A stretch of 64,000 nucleotides of DNA from Arcuatula senhousia (lineage: Eukaryota > Mollusca > Bivalvia > Mytilida > Mytilidae), in contig CAXARO010001009.1 of NCBI GenBank assembly GCA_963971305.1, positions 1-64,000 on the forward strand, given 5' to 3'. Positions within the stretch are counted from its first letter, which is position 1. The number at the start of each line of letters is the position of its first letter. The notes beneath the pieces were generated by a model. That model was given only the letters and a program-made list of their open reading frames with translations, was not told where the DNA came from and did not search any database. Shown one piece after another: positions 25,001 through 35,179 of this stretch. The translations under genes and the position numbers were made by a program.

Positions 25001-28000
25001 TTTCTCCTGTAGTACTATATGTATATGGTGTAGGGCGATTTTATACCAGAAACTTTTTAGACAAACAAACAGATGGACGGACAATTTCAAAAGGAAAGCA
25101 ATAGGCGGAATTCTGCATCCTCGATTCGGGGGCCTAATTATTGTTATTTGACACTTGGTTTATAGGATAGCTTATATTATAATCTCATCTCTTTACGCGA
25201 TACAACCTATACGTAAACAAGATTCGCAATGGAAGACAGTCAGACTCACTTTGTAATTTGTAGGCGAAATATGTCCTGTCATACTTATAAGGCACTCGGT
25301 CTAGTCAGCACTTGTCAAAAGTTATATAAAAGCTTTTTATTGCGAATGAAAAACATATTAAAAAACACAGTGGTTACATTGTATTTATATTAGTGATGTT
25401 TGTGACTGCGAATGTACTTCGCTACCATTGTGTACATGTAATGTAAGTGTAAGTCATGTAATGTTTATAATATATATATAATTACTGCGTTTTCTAGCAC
25501 AGTCTTTTTTAAACGACCCCTTATCTTTAGATATGCTTCTAACATGAAATTTTGTTTGTATATTCTACAGGGAGCTGGTGCCCTCAAGTTGAGGACGCAT
25601 GTTACAGGTTGTATAGCCCATGGACGGGGGAAGCACTATTTCATCGACTATAATCAGATCCACCATGACACAAACTTGACATTGTCTTGTTTACTTAAAG
25701 TATTACAAGCCGAATCAACGAATGGCAAATTACCACCAACACTATTTATTCAGTTAGATAACACATGCAGGTAGTACTTTTTTAACCATACGGATATTTT
25801 AATTCTTTAAGGTAGATGGGGTGTCTATTACTGAGCATCTTTTTTGCACATCTATCATAACTTTAAACTTTATTATGCTAGCTATACTAATTGATTTCTA
25901 TTGGGCTTGGTAAACATCAAAATTGAAAATTACAACAATTTTTTTACAAATTACACTATTTTCACGTACTTTTTAAAGGGAGATAATTTGTATAGAAATA
26001 ATAGGGGAAAAACACATTTTCCACTTTTTCCAAAATTTTGATGGTGAACTTTATTTTTATTTAGTATATTTAAAAGTCCCTACAAAACAAAGATATACAC
26101 AAATTTTAAGAAAATCTGATGGTGAACTTTTAATTTTATTATCCAGATTTAAAGTACAAATCTAGGGCTAACTGTGGCCAAAATTTAAGAAAATTCTATG
26201 GATAAATATTTAGACACCCCATCTACCTTAACTGACAGTTATATTCAAAGTATATCGTAATTATACAAACCAAAAATAAAACCAACATATTTTTGCCATC
26301 TTGCATGTAAAATGTACTTTAAAACAACAAAACTGTCCAGATATACATTTGTAAAATGGTGTAAAATCTTTATCAGTAAATTGTTGTCCTGAAATGAACT
26401 TTATCTGTCTGCATTCATGGGTCTTATACACTACAATATAAAGTACTGATCCGCAACATTTGATCATTCACATAATTGCAATGTGTTTCAAACAAAAGCA
26501 TGACGTTATTGAATACAGTCTTGATTTATTGATACTGGGTTTTTTGACATGCATTAATGATTACTTTCTCCTGTTTATAATGCTAGATAAAATTAGTAAA
26601 GATTCTATACAGTCCGCCATAAGTTAAGCATCCACCCTATTTATTTTTATTAATACAATTTCAAAGTAAAAGCTGACTTTAAGATATGTTTTAAAGATGT
26701 ATCCTTAAAACACCCATTTAGATATATTGTTACACCAAAAGGTATGCGCCAAGAGATAGAAATCTAAAGTGACACTTCAAACAGAACATGATTTAACGTC
26801 TCAAATGGTTAAAACTTTGACGAAAACTTCAAATTTTGTGTAGTTTAAGTTGTGTGTTCTTTAAATTGGCTTGGTGTCCTACAGTAAAACATATTGTTAT
26901 AACATTTTCATTAAAAAGACCAAACAAAACCAAGCACAAATGGTTAAAAAGGGGATAAATCTTTTCTTGTCAAATTTTAGGCCGAAAACTGAAAGAAGGA
27001 TGCTGTCCCTATAGGAAATGGAATTGGTGTGGATTTTTTTTTTGCGGTTGAGACTTCAAATTTAATGTCGTATTAATTTGTGCGTGCAATGTTGTTTGTT
27101 CTCTGTCCGACAAATCACTTTTCTGAAATCTCATTTTCTGTTACATGTAAAACCCATTTTTGAAAGAAAGTGTCATTTCATTACTTAAAAACAAGTTCAC
27201 TGACATGTTTTCCTTCTTGGGACAAAACTGTTACTTCCAGACAATTTTGATGACAGAAATGTCTTAAAAGTTTCTGGAAACAGATTTTGCTCATTTTTTT
27301 GAGTTTTACGAAAAAATTACATTTTCTGAAAAACCATAAAAATTGTTTTTTGGCCTTACATCTCTGATAAACCCTATTAAACAAACCAATTTAATCATCA
27401 TCGAAATGTATAAGTTTTATTTCCATGCGGATTTAAGGAGAAATCAGCATTTGGAAATAAACATGGTCAGAAAGTCGGGGGGAAAGCAAACATTTTTAAG
27501 CAGGCCCTAAAAAACTGCAAAACACATTAAAAAAACTCATATGTGTCGTTTGATGTGATTGGTTAAAGAAGTGTCACGTGTAAGATTCTTTGAAAAAAAG
27601 ACTGGCTTGAATTCTCTACTTCTTCTATTGCTCTCCGAAACTTGAGATCGTGATCGGGTTTAATGTCACAATATTTTGTTCCAATATTTTAAAAATCTTT
27701 CTTTATTTTCAAATTTTGTAGGATGTAAAATTTTTCTAAAATCCAAAGGTTCTTGTGTGCAAAAGATCGGAATATTTCAATAAAATATAAAAAGAGGGTG
27801 CCATTTTAAAATGTGGTTATGCTTAACTTTTGGCGGACTATACATTATTGTAGGTAATGATCAAGGCGACACCAAAAACAAATTAGATCTTTAGAGTTTA
27901 GATATGTTACTTAAATATTAATAATTGAATATTTGCACGCTTTCCGACCCCTACTATTCAGAATGTTAAGGTAATACATTTTTAATTGATTTCTTGCAGA

Positions 28001-31000
28001 GAAAATAAGAACAAATATTTTATTGGAATGATCGGATACCTTGTTAAGAAGAAATTTGTTAAAGAGGTATATCCTTGTAATTTTATCGTGAGTGAAGGAA
28101 GCAGAGGTACCAATGGGGTATCCGAATGTCAAAAGTCCGAAAGGGCAGAGACAAAACCGGTAAACACCAACAAGAACGGGACAAAAACAGACAACATGTA
28201 AAACATGGAAACACAAAAATAACTGAATATCAATCAACAACGCGAACTTCAGTCGAAACGAGAGTGAACTCTGGTGCTCCGGAAGAGTAAGCAGTTCCTG
28301 CTTGTGTTATATGTTATCGTATCTACAGACATGTCGGATTCGTAAAAGACCATAAAACGATTATGTATGCCTTATAAATATATATATATCAACCTTATAG
28401 CTTATATTATTGGAATGTTCAAATACGTAATTGTGATAAAAATTGCACCCCAGATATCTCGATAGTGATTTTGAATTTCATATCTCTGATACATATATCT
28501 TACAACATGTACACCCATTAATTTATTTTTCAACAAAAGACAAATAACATGCATCATGTTTACACAGTTTAATCAGTTGATTATTAGAGCGTTGTTGTAA
28601 ATATTGTATTTGTAAACTATTTTCAGGCTTGGATATCCTTCCTCTTAGTTGGTCATACCCATGAGGATGTAGATCAGTCTTTTTCAAAGATCAGTCACCA
28701 TCTTAGCAAAACTGATGCCATTTCTTTGCCTGAGCTTATGTCGGCAATAACACAATCTCAAAAGCCTACCCCGACAGTGGAAGCATTACGAAGTGTTTGG
28801 GACATATCGTCGTGGCTTGAACCATTTATTAACCAGATACATAATGTAACCTTTCCAAAACTGTACAGGTAACCTAATTTGACAACTCATAAATTGGGAT
28901 AAGGTTCCAATATGGTCACCTAAACTTTCATAATAGTTAATAGAATTAGCTGCCCCCTTTTCGTGATTTAACGAGTAAACCTTACAGTGCTGTTAAAAAA
29001 TTACAAAAATCAAACAAGTTCTAGAAATATCAAACGAACAAAACCGTCACGGGAGATAAGGTGTTCGCAAAGATTCAATACCGAAATCATAACTCTAACA
29101 ATAATTAACATACTTAACTACATGTTATCTTTGGTTTTTCGCTTAGTAACCATACTGTATATTCTTGCTTGGTTAAAGATTGAGTTCAGACTTAAAATAC
29201 ATAGTATCACGGTGGTAATGTACATATGAGTGAATCAAGAGTAACCTCAAATCGGTCGTTTTTATTCTGAAGCTTTATATTTGTAAGTATTGTGGTTTGT
29301 ATTTCTAGAATTTTTAATGATGGAGTTGGTCACACAACTCTTCATTATAAATCCCTGTCTACAGAAGACGAGTGGCATCCAAAGGCCAACGAAAAGCCAC
29401 TGGAAATTTTCAAGATGCAGTCAGGGAACCAGATGATACCTCCTGGAGAGCCAGACTTGGTACTTCAGGAGCTTGACGAAGACTTTGTCAGTGATCTGAA
29501 GCGGTAATTACAAGTTCAATATAGAAAAAAAAACGTATTGAAACAAATCCCAACCACTACAAATCGACAGACCATGCAGATACAGCACAAATATTAAACA
29601 CGTCATTTACATCCATATATGCTTTTTATAAAGCTTAATTTCTGTAAAAGATCTAAGACATCACCCTTGTCCTTGTACTTCGCAGAGAAGGCGACAGCAA
29701 AGAGGTACCAATGAAGCATTCGAATGTCAAAATTCCTAAAAGACAAAAAGTAAACCAAACACGAACGAGAACAGCACGAAGAAATAGACAACATAAAACA
29801 CATAAAAACAGCTGAATTTCAAACAGCAACACGAAACAAAGTCGTAACGAGCTTGGACGCATACTTTTGGAAGGTAGTTTTAGCATTTTAACAATCTGAC
29901 GTATTATATGGGATGCCCGTCTGGAATATATAATTATACCCTCGCTTTGAACTTCGGAAGAAAAGGGGGTATATTGTTTTACCATTATCCGTTTGTACGT
30001 CCGTTTACATTATTTCCGTCACAGTTGTCTAAGCATTTACATGACTCAGAAGTCTGATTTTGGCATAAAGCTTTATCATATAGTACCATATGGTGTATAC
30101 TGCTTTTTGCTCCTAGGCAATATACTTCCTATTTACGTTATACTAAGGTTTTAACGCAAGGCATAATTTTTGGAGCGGGAGTATCACTAGTGAGCAGCTC
30201 GCAGATTTACTTGTTATTTTAATGACATTAGCGGTGTGTTTAAAAACTAAAAAACTATTGTGCTGTGAGCACAATATAGTATCTGTATATTTACATGCAG
30301 GTTCAGCATTTAAAAATGATATTTATCTTTTTTTTCCTTACAGATCTGTACAGAGGGATTTCCACCTGGCAAAGTTCAACCAGGAACGAATGTCATGGTG
30401 GAATAAATTCCTTAATAAGCCTATTGAGGAACCAACAGAAAGAGAAAGAGAGTGGCCACTTACTCGTTTATCAAACTACCAGGAAATCCAGCAACATTCC
30501 AGTCTGGGAGAAAAAGAACAGGAACTTGTCCAAAAATATCTTGATAAACGAAACGAATTTAAAGAGGTATGAGCTATTTGTTTGGTATTAATATATTTTT
30601 GTTAGATATATATATATACATGTATTAGAAATAAAATTATTGGCTTTACAAATACATGTATGCAACAAATTAGATAAAAAAAAAGAAATAAAAAAAGGTA
30701 AACTTTACGATTTATATTTCCTTTGTGCTTTGTTTGAGGCATACAGTATTAACACCTAATAATTGAAATCTGTTTTATTTTTGTTGAAACTTAAATGTCT
30801 TTGAGTTTCTTTTCAATTTCGAAAACTATAAATTGGCAGCAAAACTAACTAAGGCACTTGCGTCTTCTGTTGCCGCTGGTAATCTGGAAGCTGTTCAATT
30901 CTGACAATGCATGACTTTTGGTTGGAATTAAATAAAAGTACAAAAATACAACAAAGTTCTAGAATAGATCAAGTCTGACACCCTTTATCAGCGAAACGGT

Positions 31001-32290
31001 TAAGGACAAATTATCATTCTATGAAGACTTGAAGAGTACCATAGAAAACAAAATTGGATCCACAAATGATGCAAAACTTGATTCAATTACATGTATATTG
31101 AAGATCTTGTATATATTTTTTACACGTGGAAACACTGACTGTAAATTTTATAGAAATTCAAACTAATAAATAATGAAAGGTTACGTTACAACGTGCTATA
31201 TTTTATTGACACACAACTGTGATAAAAATGATATGTCCAGCTTTAGTCATAAATTATTGGAACTCATTGGCGAATTGAATGTTTGTATTTTGATGTTTCA
31301 TTGGCGTGTAAAACCGTTGACCGCGGTCTCACATTTTTAACATGAAGCGCTAGCGGGCTTTATTACAAATGTGCTACGGTCAACGGTTTTACAGGCCTAT
31401 GAAACATCAAAACATTAAATTATCATATTTGTAAGGTAATGACCTGCTTACGGTCATGTGATGCAAGTGGCATTTCATTGAGTCATGAAAGACGATTACA
31501 TTGGGCAATTAACAAATAGAATAAAGCATTTTAATTATATGCACGGTAAATTTAATTATTGATCAATCGAAAAAAAAAAGAATTTCCCCCCGAAAGTTCA
31601 TCAATTATAAAATATTAGGGACATATCAGAGTGGTCCATTCCATATGGCAGACTGTCTGCTACAAAACTTTGTACTTATAATTTATCTCTTAAATTAGAG
31701 CGGAGAGGTCAATGTCAGACACTTGTTGATATGTTAGTATCTACATGGCCCTACAAAACCTACTCGTACCGTAAGTTATGGGTTTCAAGGGTCATCAGGA
31801 CAGTTTGAACTTTGAACTAAATATAAAATGTCTACATCACAAAAACAAAAAGGTCACAATCTTAATTTGAATCTAAAAAGTTATAATGATTTAATGAACG
31901 TAAAATTAACGTTTGTGCTTTCCTGATTGGAAAATGCATGATAGGTCGTACTGTACATCAATACCATTTTCATTGCAGGTTTATACTAATCAACCAGAAC
32001 CAGGATGTTCTCGTGGAACACACCAGGACAGAAGGAGATTCATTAGTGGACAAATGATTATAGTTAAATCCTCAGAATCAACAGCTTTACTTGGAAGAAT
32101 ACTGTCACAAAAAGGGGCCACTCTTAATGTACAGATATATGAAAGAAAAGGACAAATGTTCTTAGCATCAAAAGATAACAGAGAGGTTGACATTAGTCTA
32201 TGCTTCCCAGGTTCCTTCGAACTTACTAAAAATGGTGATCTGCCTAGAGTTGAAAAAGTGAAACTGCAGACCCATAGTTTAAAATTATAG
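9936..32290 (+). CDS. DUF7869-type zinc-finger / RNase-H-like protein, candidate transposase
   Basis: Thirteen exons: 9936-10038, 20283-20378, 21228-21489, 22373-22494, 22937-23142, 23954-24075, 24769-24904, 25571-25770, 28000-28066, 28627-28868, 29309-29503, 30344-30566 and 31979-32290. All junctions are GT/AG and all phases agree, giving 2286 nt (761 aa plus stop). An in-frame TAG 18 bases upstream supports the start. Domains: acidic/serine-rich N-terminus (1-66); Cys-rich segment (CGCLHDC, 90-96); ICRKTF at 152-157 and HGSRGK at 191-196; CTQC finger with later CHH (270-300); core with LDGMDQNKT (D330), HVTGCIAHGRG (359-369), QLDNTCRENK (D412) and GHTHEDVDQ (E451, D452, D454); basic, charged C-terminal region. 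This order is that of DUF7869 proteins, common in cnidarians and molluscs. The acidic residues on predicted strands suggest an RNase-H fold like that of DDE transposases. Alternative: a domesticated host gene. The inverted ends around it argue for a transposon gene. Confidence 0.8.
10950..11320. repeat. Tandem duplication with poly-A tracts in intron 1
   Basis: Two ~165-190-bp copies share AACGGAATA, AAAACTAGTTTAATT, CTCGGACAAAATTT, GCAATACCTGAT and CTTTCAGTTTTTAAATAAAA (about 11025-11150 and 11185-11310). Each is preceded by an AAAAC-rich run. The two differ at several bases. Function unknown. Confidence 0.75.
12210..12365. repeat. Short MITE-like copy with GCGGG-type ends
   Basis: It runs from AAAGCGGGGGTATCTGCATG to ACTTTGTAAGCGGGTGTATA, with GACGGACAGGGAC in the middle, resembling the ends of the element at 3999-5295. 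Too degenerate to place ends exactly. Confidence 0.4.
13570..14575 (-). mobile_element. MITE family A copy in intron 1
   Basis: One end reads ACAAGAGGCTCCCAAGAGCC then TGAATCGCTCACCT (13573 on); the other reads CCCTTCGGGTTAGGTGAGCT (about 14550-14571). The copy contains a GGACGGCGGACGC run and the ATTTTTAGCAACGGTGGCC body motif of the family. A Penelope-like 3' fragment is embedded in it (13740-14015). Confidence 0.75.
13740..14015 (-). mobile_element. 3' fragment of the Penelope-like retroelement
   Basis: About 95% similar by eye to 46640-46880, the region just downstream of the reverse transcriptase at 46928-49684 in its own orientation. Shared landmarks include GGATCGCAATGGTCCTGACT, TGGCGCCAAACCTCCCTCTT and ACACAACATAGTTGTGAGAC. 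A third, more diverged copy is at 57525-57640. No reverse transcriptase here, so it is a truncated copy; the open frame across it is not a gene. Confidence 0.7.
14780..15240 (+). pseudogene. LINE ORF2 C-terminal fragment and 3' tail
   Basis: The translation at 14807-15130 reads LTKFRISDHSLEIEVGRYKK, then VCKICKILDDEHHFFFTC. This C-x2-C...DE-HF...C pattern is the C-terminal zinc knuckle found after the reverse transcriptase in Jockey/CR1-type LINEs. It is followed by an AT-rich tail ending CCGTCAGGGTTTTATGTTTT. Reverse transcriptase and endonuclease are absent, as expected of a 5'-truncated copy. Confidence 0.8.
15241..18650. other. Intron 1 sequence with no recognised gene
   Basis: A MITE remnant ends near 15420 with GGTTCCGCCACTGCC. 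A G-run-rich low-complexity stretch is at 16640-16790 (GGGGGGGTCTAGTATATACC and variants). Otherwise mixed-composition sequence with no exon I could support. The ORFs at 17373-17576 and 18146-18409 show no protein-like features. Confidence 0.5.
18660..19290. repeat. ~160-bp tandem repeat in intron 1
   Basis: Three imperfect units share GTAAACTTTTTTGTAAGA, GCTAGGCATCTGATATTTGG, ATACAGACAGTTGAGG, CAACTGTCACCATGC and GTGACCCTGACCCCATTTT. They are preceded by a (GGC)n run at 18672-18690 and TCTCGCCTGCGACGAATAGT. The open frames across it on both strands are by-products of the repeat. Confidence 0.8.
21228..21489 (+). CDS. Exon 3 of DUF7869-type gene: Cys-rich N-terminal region
   Basis: It enters in phase 1 after TATTGAAAG and leaves in phase 2 at GCAG|GTAGGT. 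It encodes RRWKALDAKSVQQQ, then ENCGCLHDCYKKFSVNEV and ends RVEQRNIC. The CxC...C pattern followed by a hydrophobic helix and then a Cys-Arg-Lys at the next junction is what N-terminal segments of this family look like. Confidence 0.8.
21650..21920 (+). repeat. SINE-like 3' portion in intron 3
   Basis: It contains GTGCCACGCTTCATGCACGT, GATCACCTCGTGGACCGCC and the tail AGCGTTAAAGGACGTAAAAC followed by ACCAACTCACTCACT. The tail matches the 3' end of the SINE at 63437-63710 (GGGCGTAAAACACCAACAAA). No tRNA-like head seen, so a truncated copy. Confidence 0.6.
22085..22240. repeat. Dispersed repeat E, copy 1
   Basis: It has AAGGTACCAAAGACAAAACC, ACAAACGAGAACATCACGG, AAACAGACAACATAAAAACA and GTCGTAACGAGAGTGGACTC. 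The family consensus starts GGTACCAATG and ends in a GGAAGAGTAAGC box. Antisense open frames here are translations of the repeat. Confidence 0.7.
23225..23405. repeat. Dispersed repeat E, copy 2
   Basis: Diverged copy with AGTAGGACATTAAAATATCAC, CAAGTCCGAAAGAAATATAG, AAAACAGTAAACAC and AATGGGAGTGAACTAAGCTG then CCGGAAGAGTAAGC. Confidence 0.6.
23954..24075 (+). CDS. Exon 6 of DUF7869-type gene: CxxC finger
   Basis: It encodes TQRFTKCTQCNDICELID and ends LEELLDCHHRQQ. The cysteines at residues 270 and 273 with C298/H299/H300 could make a zinc site. Exon 7 continues with LEREAYYVRR, a helix that leads into the core. Confidence 0.8.
24375..24495. repeat. Dispersed repeat E, copy 3 (partial)
   Basis: Begins AGTACCAATAGGACATTCGG ATGTC-like and continues AACAAGACGACATTAAAACA; strongly diverged and missing the 3' box. 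Confidence 0.4.
24769..24904 (+). CDS. Exon 7 of DUF7869-type gene: first core acidic residue
   Basis: It encodes RPSEYLSVILDGMDQNKT and DIPHYVKWNNPN. The hydrophobic strand ending in D330 (LDGMD) is the probable first catalytic or metal-binding acidic residue of an RNase-H-like core (inference from family pattern). Confidence 0.85.
25571..25770 (+). CDS. Exon 8 of DUF7869-type gene: central core
   Basis: It encodes LKLRTHVTGCIAHGRGKHYF, then HHDTNLTLSCLLKVLQ, and ends PPTLFIQLDNTC. D412 in the LFIQLDN strand is the second conserved acidic residue. Codon 416 is split with exon 9, which continues RENKNKYFIGMIGYLV. Confidence 0.87.
25811..26227. mobile_element. 417-bp MITE with TTAA duplications
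   Basis: Perfect inverted ends GGTAGATGGGGTGTCTA (25811) and TAGACACCCCATCTACC (ending 26227), each flanked by TTAA (25807-25810, 26228-26231). TTAA targets are typical of piggyBac and Kolobok elements. No ORF; non-autonomous. It sits in intron 8. Confidence 0.88.
26610..27840. mobile_element. 1.2-kb non-autonomous element with TA duplications
   Basis: Left end CAGTCCGCCATAAGTTAAGC and right end GCTTAACTTTTGGCGGACTA are inverted repeats with few mismatches, flanked by TA on both sides. The CAGTCCGCC...GGCGGACT end type and TA target fit a Tc1/mariner-derived element. No transposase frame is seen inside. Confidence 0.8.
28095..28305. repeat. Dispersed repeat E, copy 4 (best preserved)
   Basis: Carries GAGGTACCAATGGGGTATCC, GAATGTCAAAAGTCCGAAAG, GACAAAACCGGTAAACACC, ACAGACAACATGTAAAACAT and GTCGAAACGAGAGTGAACTC then GGTGCTCCGGAAGAGTAAGC. 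It starts just after the 28000-28066 exon. Confidence 0.7.
28627..28868 (+). CDS. Exon 10 of DUF7869-type gene: GHTHEDVDQ motif
   Basis: It encodes AWISFLLVGHTHEDVDQSFS and then an amphipathic, helix-rich region up to ITFPKLYR-like NVTFPKLYR. The acidic cluster E451/D452/D454 after the VGHTH strand is the hallmark that most strongly identifies the family. Confidence 0.87.
29695..29885. repeat. Dispersed repeat E, copy 5
   Basis: Carries AGAGGTACCAATGAAGCATT, CGAATGTCAAAATTCC, AATAGACAACATAAAACACA and GTCGTAACGAGCTTGGACGC. Its antisense ORFs resemble those of copy 1 because they translate the same repeat. Confidence 0.65.
29930..30215. mobile_element. Short MITE related to the 3999-5295 element
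   Basis: It has ATTATACCCTCGCTTTGAAC, AAAGGGGGTATATTG and, at the other side, GGAGCGGGAGTATCACTAGT then GAGCAGCTCGCAGAT, matching the ends of 3999-5295 in reverse order. It lies in the intron before exon 12. Confidence 0.55.
31288..31412. repeat. 125-bp fold-back repeat
   Basis: The arms TTTTGATGTTTCATTGGCGT...AAAACCGTTGACCG and CGGTCAACGGTTTT...GGCCTATGAAACATCAAAA are nearly complementary over about 36 bases, with a ~50-bp centre. Foldback MITE in intron 12. Confidence 0.8.
31979..32290 (+). CDS. Exon 13, C-terminal exon of DUF7869-type gene
   Basis: It opens in phase 0 after CATTGCAG and runs 103 codons to TAG. It reads VYTNQPEPGCSRGTHQDRR and then a beta-rich region (GQMIIVKSSES, LLGRILSQKGATLNVQIYER) that could be a small barrel-like domain. 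ATTAAA-type polyadenylation signals lie downstream (about 32375 and 32764), unproven. Confidence 0.8.
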   Translation, partial: VYTNQPEPGCSRGTHQDRRRFISGQMIIVKSSESTALLGRILSQKGATLNVQIYERKGQMFLASKDNREVDISLCFPGSFELTKNGDLPRVEKVKLQTHSLKL

Positions 32291-34508
32291 ACAATTCTGA
32301 GGAAGTCAGAAGTATGTTCTACAAATGTACATGTATCACACAATCATGACTTTACAAACTCTTAAAGACTGTAAAATTAAATGTAAAAATTTACATTTAT
32401 TATGATTTTGCTATAATTGCTTTGTAATTTAAAAATGCTCGTCCTTGTCGACATGATAACTACCATTGATAAGTTTTGTAAACTTAAAATAAGTTACAAA
32501 ATTCGCAATGCACATCTTTATATAAAAAGGACAGTGTTTATCATTTTATTTCCGTGTACTTCGAATATGCTTGACAAGTGGCTTGTGCGTGTGTGCGAGT
32601 CTTTTGCTGTTATTTTTGCTTTCGTGATGAAATATGTACAGAATGTTATTATAATGTGAGTGTGTGTGTAAGTCCTTCTGTGGTTGTAAGGTTGTACTTG
32701 TTGAGTGTATATTAATGTTAATATTGATGCATTGTTAAAATAATGTAAATGCCTGAACTCTTTATTAAATTAATATATATTTAATCATCTCTTTGTGATT
32801 AAATTCTTTAAGTGTTTATCTGTTATTGGCACAATGTACAATGTTAAGCCGTTTTATAATTTTGTTTTTCATTATCTTTTAAAATTGTGTGAAATATTTT
32901 ATAAAGCTCGTTAAATGGTAATGAAAAGGTAGAATAGAAAAAAATAGAAATTTATTTCAACACTTTAATAATGTATAAAAATGTAAAGAAAGGTTGCAAA
33001 TATCTTGGTGTAAAAGCTTCAGAAATAATGAGATTAACAAAAGGGATGTGTGACCTTTTTAAAACTTATTAAGTGATTTCAAAATTTGAAGATACTTAAA
33101 ATCTAACATTATTTTACTTATTTTACTTAAAAAATTAACATGCCAGAAAGTGAGATCTTAGGGATTTTAAATAACAAAAAGTAAAAACAAAATATTTTAA
33201 TTTTCCAGGGAGATTAAATGAACCTGTGAAATGAGTTTATTGCTAAAAAACTATTACAATATACAAAATAAAGTTGGAAAATGGGCATCGACCATGGTGA
33301 AATTTTAAAGATATGGCTTATTGAATGTAACTAATATAAAACGCTGTAAGAGATTTTAAACATTAGATACAAATTGTTTAAAAGTTGATGCCCTATTTGT
33401 CACATAAGTAATAAAATAAATGATATAAATTTTATAAAAAAAAACCTCATGAAGGTATATATTTAGAATATACATAAAAGTCTGCGTACAATAAAGGTAA
33501 CAAAATGAATTTTGAGATCGGATTTGTCAGATATTAGATTTGGAGGTTCGTGAGAAAATAAATAAGGCACTTATAGATTATTTAAAAGTAATTAAAATGC
33601 CGAGAATTATTCTGACAAACAACTGTGATACCAGTAAAAACGTTTATATTAAATAATATGTATACTATAAATATGTACTTTTATTATTTTATCCAAAGAC
33701 TACGTACATGTGTTACCCCATTGTCTCATCTATATATATATATATATGAATATTGTTTTTTTTTCACTTCACTTTTTATGCATTAATATGTTTTGAGAGA
33801 TGTTTACATGGTTTGTATTCTAATATGTTCATTTTTCAACATCAAACATTCGAAATCGATATATATTAGTGATTTATCTGTCCCATTAGTGGCGTCTTGA
33901 TTGACAATAAAATATTTGTTTGTTTGTTTTTGTTTGTTACAGTTACAAGTTCATACAGGTTTATAATTCTGTTAAATTGTATTGACCTAAGTGAACATTA
34001 AAACTAGAAGTTTTAAAATTTCCCAAATATTTTTATAAGATTGCCAGTAATAGACGATGTGTCCAACTTACTTTCTTTGTATTAACTAGGTTTGGTTACT
34101 GGAACTTGCCTTATTATAAAACTTTGCTTCGAATTTCTGATATTGATACAATGTATGAATTTTCAAGCTGACAATTCTGTTTTACTATGATTAGATGTTC
34201 AATATTTGTTTGGACATTCTTTTGTTGTCTTACAATGTTTGCCTATCGGAATACCATCAACAAAACCAACATGTTATCTAAGTTACAGGCTCATCACAGA
34301 CTTAAGCAAACCTTACAATCATATGGATTCTATTATAGAGCGCCTGTGTCTTTGCACAGTTTTAACAAGAAGGGATATGGTTAAAACCGTATCCATTGGT
34401 ACTCGAGTTACATATATATGTCACAGATAAAACGATGAAAAAATAAACATTTCTGGAAAAGTTCAATCTGTTTGAAAAATATGTTGCTGAGGAAAAAATA
34501 GTTAGCGC
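32291..34508. other. 3' flank of the DUF7869-type gene, no gene seen
   Basis: AT-rich sequence with candidate polyadenylation motifs and a TA microsatellite at 33736. Short ORFs at 34187-34430 have no coding character. No repeat shared with the rest of the window recognised. Confidence 0.5.
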
Positions 34509-34810
34509 AGTACACAGGAAAAAAAGTAACGCATGTTTTACGTATGAAAAACATATGTAAAACGTATGGTCATAACACATGTTAAACGTAGAAATAGTAC
34601 CACGCATGAAAAACATATGGTAAATTATAAATTGAAGATATTTGTTAAACGCATGTTTTACATGTGTTATAAAACATGCGAAAAACGCATATAATTCTAC
34701 AGGTGTTTTTCATGCGTTTGTCAAAACGCATGTAAAACATATGAAAAACATGTGAAAAACGCATGTTTTTTGAAACATGCGAAAAACATGTATTACTATT
34801 TTTCCTGTGT
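34509..34810. mobile_element. ~300-bp MITE built of ACGCATG/CATGCG motifs
   Basis: Inverted ends CACAGGAAAAAAAGTAA and TTACTATTTTTCCTGTG flanked by TA. The interior is a dense mix of AACGCATG, ACATATG, ACATGCG and AAAAACATG motifs on both strands, so nearly the whole element can pair with itself. Confidence 0.7.
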
Positions 34811-35179
34811 AATATAAGAAATTTAACTGCAGTAACAGCTATTAATGCACGATAATGCACCGGATGGTGACTTTTCGGTATTTTTAATTGATCATTGAAA
34901 AAATAATACACAGACTCTAATTTATTCACAAACTGGCATTAAAATCAATCATCATGACGAACTATTTTACATCACACTATGCAACATATGAATTGTTATG
35001 CAATAGACAACAGGGTGAATCTAAGTATACATCTAGAACAGATATTCGAGAATAGATCTCTCGTATGAAAATTCAACGGCGATGCCAGTTATTCAAAATA
35101 AATAGCCCAACCATCACAGGTAAAAATATGAGCCTGCAATATGGCAGAGATTTGATAAAAGGTCTCATGGATTGATAAA

